Source: Prosapia bicincta
Lineage: Eukaryota > Arthropoda > Insecta > Hemiptera > Cercopidae
Direction: 5' to 3'
Assembly (NCBI GenBank): GCA_036971475.1
Contig: JBAIZL010000001.1
Span: 155,308,544 to 155,372,543 of the forward strand
DNA length: 64,000 bases
The notes beneath the pieces were generated by a model. That model made no database searches. It had not been told where the DNA came from and saw nothing but the letters and a program-made list of their open reading frames with translations. The position numbers and the translations under genes were made by a program. Shown here piece after piece: positions 57,281 through 64,000 of this stretch; position 1 is the stretch's first letter, and every line of letters starts with the position of its first letter.

Positions 57281-60200
57281 ATTGAAACTTTGGCTTACTC
57301 TCGCCGAAACTTTGGCTTACTCTCGCTGAAACTTTGGCTTACTCTCGCTGAAACGTTGGCTTACTCTCGCTGAAACTTTGGCTTACTCTCGCTGAAACTT
57401 TGGCTTACTCTCGCTGAAACGTTGGCTTACTCTCGCTGAAACTTTGGCTTACTCTCGCTGAAACTTTGGCTTACTCTCGCTGAAACTTTGGCTTACTCTC
57501 GCTGAAACTTTGGCTTACTCTCGCTGAAACTTTGGCTTACTCTCGCTGAAACTTTGGCTTACTCTCGCTGAAACTTTGGCTTACTCTCGCTGAAACTTTG
57601 GCTTACTCTCGCTGAAACTTTGGCTTACTCTCGCTGAAACGTTGGCTTACTCTCGCTGAAACTTTGGCTTACTCTCGCTGAAACTTTGGCTTACTCTCGC
57701 TGAAACGTTGGCTTACTCTCGCTGAAACTTTGGCTTACTCTCGCTGAAACTTTGGCTTACTCTCGCTGAAACTTTGGCTTACTCTCGCCGAAACTTTGGC
57801 TTACTCTCGCTGAAACTTTGGCTTACTCTCGCTGAAACGTTGGCTTACTCTCGCTGAAACTTTGGCTTACTCTCGCTGAAACTTTGGCTTACTCTCGCTG
57901 AAACTTTGGCTTACTCTCGCTGAAACGTTGGCTTACTCTCGCTGAAACTTTGGCTTACTCTCGCTGAAACTTTGGCTTACTCTCGCTGAAACGTTGGCTT
58001 ACTCTCGCTGAAACTTTGGCTTACTCTCGCTGAAACTTTGGCTTACTCTCGCTGAAACGTTGGCTTACTCTCGCTGAAACTTTGGCTTACTCTCGCTGAA
58101 ACTTTGGCTTACTCTCGCTGAAACTTTGGCTTACTCTCGCTGAAACTTTGGCTTACTCTCGCTGAAACTTTGGCTTACTCTCGCTGAAACTTTGGCTTAC
58201 TCTCGCTGAAACGTTGGCTTACTCTCGCTGAAACTTTGGCTTACTCTCGCTGAAACTTTGGCTTACTCTCGCTGAAACGTTGGCTTACTCTCGCTGAAAC
58301 TTTGGCTTACTCTCGCTGAAACTTTGGCTTACTCTCGCTGAAACTTTGGCTTACTCTCGCCGAAACTTTGGCTTACTCTCGCTGAAACTTTGGCTTACTC
58401 TCGCTGAAACGTTGGCTTACTCTCGCTGAAACTTTGGCTTACTCTCGCTGAAACTTTGGCTTACTCTCGCTGAAACTTTGGCTTACTCTCGCCGAAACTT
58501 TGGCTTACTCTCGCTGAAACTTTGGCTTACTCTCGCCGAAACTTTGACTTACTCTCGCTGAAACGTTGGCTTACTCTCGCTGAAACTTTGGCTTACTCTC
58601 GCTGAAACTTTGGCTTACTCTCGCTGAAACTTTGGCTTACTCTCGCCGAAACTTTGGCTTACTCTCGCCGAAACTTTGGCTTACTCTCGCTGAAACTTTG
58701 GCTTACGCTCGCTGAAACTTTGGCTTACTCTCGCTGAAACGTTGGCTTACTCTCGCTGAAACTCTGAAACTTTGGCTTACTCTCGCTGAAACTTTGGCTT
58801 ACTCTCGCTGAAACTTTGGCTTACTCACGCTGAAACTTTGGCTTACTCTCGCTGAAACTTTTTCTTACTCTCGCTGAAACTTTGGCTTACTCTCGCTGAA
58901 ACTTTAGCTTACTCTCGCTGAAACGTTGGCTTACTCTCGCTGAAACTTTGGCTTACTCTCGCTGAAACTTTGGCTTACTCTCGCTGAAACTTTGGCTTAC
59001 TCTCGCTGAAACTTTGGCTTACTCTCGCCGAAACTTTGGCTTACTCTCGCCGAAACTTTGGCTTACTCTCGCTGAAACTTTGGCTTACTCTCGCCGAAAC
59101 TTTGGCTTACTCTCGCCGAAACTTTGGCTTACTCTCGCTGAAACTTTGGCTTACTCTCGCTGAAACTTTGGCTTACTCTCGCTGAAACTTTGGCTTACTC
59201 TCGCTGAAACTTTGGCTTACTCTCGCTGAAACTTTGGCTTACTCTCGCTGAAACTTTGGCTTACTCTCGTTGAAACTTTGGCTTACTCTCGCTGAAACAT
59301 TGGCTAACTCTCGCCGAAACTTTGGCTTACTCTCGCCGAAACTTTGGCTTACTCTCGCTGAAACTTTGGCTTACTCTCGCTGAAACTTTGGCTTACTCTC
59401 GCTGAAACGTTGGCTTACTCTCGCTGAAACTTTGGCTTACTCTCGCTGAAACTTTGGCTTACTCTCGCTGAAACTTTGGCTTACTCTCGCTGAAACTTTG
59501 GCTTACTCTCGCCGAAACTTTGGCTTACTCTCGCTGAAACTTTGGCTTACTCTCGCAGAAACGTTGGCTTACTCTCGCCGAAACTTTGGCTTACTCTCGC
59601 TGAAACTTTGACTTACTCTCGCCGAAACTTTGGCTTACTCTCGCCGAAACTTTGGCTTACTCTCGCTGAAACTTTGGCTTACTCTCGCTGAATCTTTGGC
59701 TTACTCTCGCTGAAACTTTGGCTTACTCTCGCTGAAACTTTTTCTTACTCTCGCTGAAACTTTGGCTTACTCTCGCTGAAACTTTGGCTTACTCTCGCTG
59801 AAACTTTGGCTTACTCTCGCTGAAACTTTGGCTTACTCACGCTGAAACTTTGGCTTACTCTCGCTGAAACTTTAGCTTACTCTCGCCGAAACTTTGGCTT
59901 ACTCTCGCTGAAACTTTGGCTTACTCTCGCTGAAACGTTGGCTTACTCTCGCTGAAACTTTGGCTTACTCTCGCTGAAACTTTGGCTTACTCTCGCTGAA
60001 ACTTTGGCTTACTCTCGCTGAAACTTTGGCTTACTCTCGCTGAAACTTTGGCTTACTCTCGCTGAAACTTTGGCTTACTCTCGCCGAAACTTTGGCTTAC
60101 TCTCGCTGAAACTTTGGCTTACTCTCGCTGAAACGTTGGCTTACTCTCGCTGAAACTTTGGCTTACTCTCGCTGAAACTTTGGCTTACTCTCGCTGAAAC

Positions 60201-61172
60201 TTTGGCTTACTCTCGCTGAAACTTTGGCTTACTCTCGCCGAAACTTTGGCTTACTCTCGCTGAAACTTTGGCTTACTCTCGCCGAAACTTTGGCTTACTC
60301 TCGCTGAAACGTTGGCTTACTCTCGCTGAAACTTTGGCTTACTCTCGCTGAAACTTTGGCTTACTCTCGCCGAAACTTTGGCTTACTCTCGCCGAAACTT
60401 TGGCTTACTCTCGCTGAAACTTTGGCTTACGCTCGCTGAAACTTTGGCTTACTCTCGCTGAAACGTTGGCTTACTCTCGTTGAAACTTTGGCTTACTCTC
60501 GCTGAAACTTTGGCTTACTCTCGCTGAAACTTTGGCTTACTCTCGCTGAAACTTTGGCTTACTCACGCTGAAACTTTGGCTTACTCTCGCTGAAACTTTG
60601 GCTTACTCTCGCTGAAACTTTGGCTTACTCTCGCTGAAACTTTGGCTTACTCTCGCTGAAACGTTGGCTTACTCTCGCTGAAGCTTTGGCTTACTCTCGC
60701 TGAAACTTTGGCTTACTCTCGCTGAAACTTTGGCTTACTCTCGCTGAAACTTTGGCTTACTCTCGCTGAAACGTTGGCTTACTCTCGCTGAAGCTTTGGC
60801 TTACTCTCGCTGAAACTTTGGCTTACTCTCGCTGAAACTTTGGCTTACTCTCGCTGAATCTTTGGCTTACTCTCGCCGAAACTTTGGCTTACTCTCGCCG
60901 AAACTTTGGCTTACTCTCGCTGAAACTTTGGCTTACTCTCGCTGAAACTTTGGCTTACTCTCGCCGAAACTTTGGCTTACTCTCGCTGAAACTTTGGCTT
61001 ACTCTCGCTGAAACTTTGGCTTACTCTCGCTGAAACTTTGGCTTACTCTCGCTGAAACTTTGGCTTACTCTCGCTGAAACTTTGGCTTACTCTCGCTGAA
61101 ACTTTGGCTTACTTCCGCTGAAATTTGGCTTACTCTCGCTGAAACTTTGGCTTACTCTCGCTGAAACTTTCG
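57281..61172. repeat. 22-bp minisatellite array, about 3.9 kb (about 177 copies)
   Basis: Unit GCTGAAACTTTGGCTTAC plus TCTC. Recurrent variants are GCCGAA and AAACGTTGG. The unit contains TGA and, on the other strand, TAA, and since 22 is not a multiple of 3 no long frame exists. Units with altered length occur near 58752-58770 and 61110-61130, and the array edges are more variable. Confidence 0.97.
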
Positions 61173-62905
61173 CCTTATTCATATTTGGATACTCCTAATT
61201 TATATTCTTGGTAAGAAGAACCTGCGTGATCTAGATCTCACACAATTCTTAAACCTATAAATTCTATCCATTTATTATTCGTTTAATCGTGTTACGTCGT
61301 TATTGTTTTGACTTTTTATTATAATTACGACTTTTTTGGTTTTTTAAGACCATTAAATTGCATATTTATTTTTACAATAACAGCTTCCTATTTCTTACTC
61401 CAGCCAGTCTTTATTTTACTTGGAGTTGCATTTATTTGCTAATTTAGTAGAAGGTGACAATATTTTAAATTTTTTGTATTTACATAATTTTATTCTTACC
61501 TTTCCATCTTTACATCTGAAATTTTATTGTAATCAAGAATTAATATCCTGCATGAATACAATATATATGTTTTACTAATTTTTAATTTTCATGTACTGTT
61601 CTTAATTATTTACTTGAGAAGAATACTGATTCTCAGAAACAAATGTTAAATACAGGCGATTTTAGGCATTTGATATCAGCTGTTTTTATTAATTTCATTA
61701 TGTATACAAACAAAAACAAAATTATTGTATATTTTCTTACAAAAAACATCATGTGATATATATTACTAAGTAATTGTAAAGAAATTTCTGACAACGTAAT
61801 ATTGCAATTATCAAATAATGTGTTAAGTAAAATCGTGGAATACAATAATAATCTATATACAGACAAATGGGTGAAATATGAAAACAAATATAAGAACAAT
61901 TTATTGGTTATTGAAGGAAATAGTTTAATCAAGTAAGTGACGAAGTTTTGCTTGTGTGTTCGTTATATAAAAACCAAAAGAAATTAAAAGTTTTCATTAT
62001 TGACCATAATCTAATGGCAGCTCTAAGCTATCTACACGGTAGTGACTATAAGCTTAAATTCAATTTTCAATTTTATTGAGGTAGAGAATATCATTAAAAA
62101 ACTAAAATTAAATTATTTTTTCTTACTTTATAATAAAATGCTGATTAATTCATAAACTCTGGGCTTGAAGATGAAAGATATCCTATAGAGAACTTATTGT
62201 TTTATTTGTAGAATAATTTGCTAGCTTTTTTATAAAATAAATCCATAATTCTCTTATTGAAATCTGCTATTACATCTTTATGAATTGAAGCCACCGTTAA
62301 TGAATTAAGTCAGTCTTGCCCCGTCTGTTCCTTAGACTCGCTTTTACTCTTTAAACTTGCTAAAAGCCCTTGCACATTATGCTTTGTAATCGGGATAATT
62401 GTATCATTTAAAGAACTCTATAGGTTTCGAAAAACGAATAAATCGCAAAATCCATGAACTATAGACAATGCATAAACATATGATAATTGCGATAGCTCCT
62501 ATAATACTTATATTAGACCAATTCTACAAACACAATGCAAATCTATGTTAGATTCTGCGTTATTTAGGCTTTTTTTATAAGAAATCCATTTTTTGTAGAA
62601 ATCGCAAAATCTAGTTCATGCATTTTTTTAGAGCAAATATATGATAGTTACGATATTTCCTATAATACTTATTATAGATAAATTTTAAGAACTTAATACG
62701 AATCTAAAATCGCAAAATCCATTAACTATATATAGTTCATGCATTTTTTTAGAGTAAATATATGATAATTGTGATAGCTCCTATAATACTTATATTAGAT
62801 CAATTCTAAGAACACAATGCGAGGTTTAGAAGAATTACGTTAATAACGTCTTTCCAATCTTAACAGATTGTGACCACAGGTAAAAACAAAATCTTACCGA
62901 ACATG
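61173..62905. other. intergenic stretch, nothing recognised
   Basis: AT-rich. An approximately 220-bp unit near 62440-62610 (ATGATAATTGCGATAGCTCC and AACACAATGC) recurs imperfectly near 62640-62820, an old tandem duplication. The 61633-61932 ORF is AT-driven. Confidence 0.45.
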
Positions 62906-62913
62906 CCTTAAAC

Positions 62914-64000
62914 CAGTGGTTCTCAACCTGGGGGGCGCGCCTCCCTAGGGGGGCGTGGAAGAATTCCAGGGGAGGCGTCAACAAATTTTTAAAAAAATTG
63001 AATTTGATTTTGGACACAAACACACATCATTGAAATTTCTTTATAGCTTAATAGAGCTATAAAGCTCTATTTCTTTACTCAATAAAATGTAAATGAGCGT
63101 CTGCCACAGTCCCACTCCTGTCCACCACAAGCGCTACTTGTCACACAGAATCCAGTTGTGCATTCTCCTCCGCCTGTGAATGTAGCTTTATTGTAATTAT
63201 TATATTAATTGTGTTGTTAACTGTCATCGCCATAACATTGACAAATATTGTGTGTTTTAGTGGTTAGTTGCTATTAAAATGAATAAATCAGTACGAAAGA
63301 AAAGACTCTACAGTGATGACTATATTAAATACGGGTTTACATTTATTGAGAAAAACGGTAGTCATTTACCTCAGTGCGTAATTTGTCATGTAATTCTGAG
63401 TAATGATGCAATGCGACCTGGACGTTTGGAACGCGTAGTGAATCACGTCAAATCCAGTGCTTTGAACACCAGACTTTTTCGAGTGTTGTGTCAAGAACTG
63501 AACAGTGATCAAGAAACACTTCTCTTTCACACCGAAGTTCATTGGTTGTCTAAACGTAATATGCTTGCAAGATTTTTCAACTTGAAATCAGAAGTTGAAA
63601 TCTTTTTGATGAGTTCAAGTGAAGAACTGTACAAGAAATTTACAGATTACAAATTTATCTTTCACCTGGCATATTTGTCAGACTTTTTTGAAACAATAAA
63701 TCTTCTGAACCTGAAGTTACAAGGTCAGAAAAGTACTTTGAAGAACTATGATTCAATTAAGAGTTTTGCTGAGAAGATGGCTCTTGGCAACGCCGCCTGC
63801 ACATTTCGCAGCCGAACTTTTCTTCCTTTCCAAAATTAAACAACCTCCTCGATGGACCTAGTAAATGAAATGAAGGACCTAACATCTGAGCATTTGTTGC
63901 CTCTGAGTAACAAAATCGGAGCCTATTTCCCAGATATAAGCTCGGAAAACTGGGAATTCAAGTTAACAAGAGACCCCTTTCAAATCAACATTGATATACC
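62914..64000 (+). mobile_element. hAT transposon (Charlie/Buster-like), 5' part, runs off the window
   Basis: CAGTGGTTCTCAACCTGGGG at 62914 is a typical hAT terminal repeat, followed by GC-rich inverted sequence. A transposase remnant starts at 63279. The right terminus and the matching 8-bp target duplication (expected CCTTAAAC) lie beyond 64000. Confidence 0.75.
63279..64000 (+). pseudogene. hAT transposase (ZBED5/SCAND3-like), internally deleted and frameshifted
   Basis: The ORF 63279-63839 (186 codons) begins with a BED-finger-like part: DDYIKYGFTFIEKNG then CVICH. It jumps at about residue 55 straight to VKSSALNTRLFRVLCQELN, LLFHTEVHWLSKRNMLARFF and LKSEVEIFL, the catalytic-core region near the conserved R/KW of hAT transposases (W in HWLSK). 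The intervening couple of hundred residues of a full-length protein are missing, including the His pair of the finger. It frameshifts near 63780-63839. The +1 frame from 63856 continues with MDLVNEMKDLTSEHLLPL and WEFKLTRDPFQIN, matching the pre-dimerisation segment. Non-functional; the C-terminal hATC domain would be outside the window. Confidence 0.75.

Noticed and set aside
61633..61932. 99-codon minus-strand ORF
   Set aside because: Hydrophobic AT-driven frame without motif or homologue that I can recognise.

Overview
This window is AT-rich, repeat-dominated eukaryotic nuclear DNA, most likely from an insect or another arthropod. The evidence is two spliced genes with GT-AG introns and TATA/initiator promoters, the DM9 (DUF3421) protein family they encode, Penelope-like retroelements (PLEs) with GIY-YIG endonucleases, hAT transposons, and kilobases of minisatellite. 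No rRNA gene, intact tRNA gene or CRISPR array was seen. The species cannot be fixed from the sequence alone.

Layout. 1-671: a 30-bp minisatellite cut by the window edge. 3.5-9.6 kb: foldback elements and three consecutive head-to-head inverted pairs of 5'-truncated PLEs. 10-22.5 kb: MITE-like foldbacks, two adjacent kilobase-scale palindromes (13.96-16.56 kb), a clean non-autonomous hAT with an 8-bp target duplication (18.03-18.90 kb) and a few unidentified coding-like scraps. 23.4-28.9 kb: a 50/68-bp minisatellite. 32.1-32.6 kb: a decayed LINE RNase H domain. 33.8-39.8 kb and 45.6-55.3 kb: two tandem paralogous DM9 genes on the + strand, four coding exons each. 57.3-61.2 kb: a 22-bp minisatellite. 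62.9 kb to the end: a hAT transposon with a damaged transposase, running off the window.

The two host genes encode small proteins (156 and 198 aa) made of two DM9 repeats each. Intron positions and phases match and exons 3 and 4 are equal in length, so they arose by duplication. Gene 1 is the more canonical. Gene 2 has an acidic N-terminal extension and a diverged first repeat. Neither shows a signal peptide.

The most striking non-gene signal is a set of type I hammerhead-ribozyme motifs (core CUGANGA, stem II, GAAA, palindromic stem III) in the PLE 3' ends and in many short foldback elements. In the PLE copies the ribozyme overlaps the last codons of the endonuclease ORF, whose stop codon lies at the ribozyme's GAAA. 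Copies show paired base changes in stem II. Sense-strand hammerheads also sit in an intron of each DM9 gene. PLE hammerheads as a class are known; the coding overlap, the recurrent head-to-head dimers and the intronic placement are what merit checking here.
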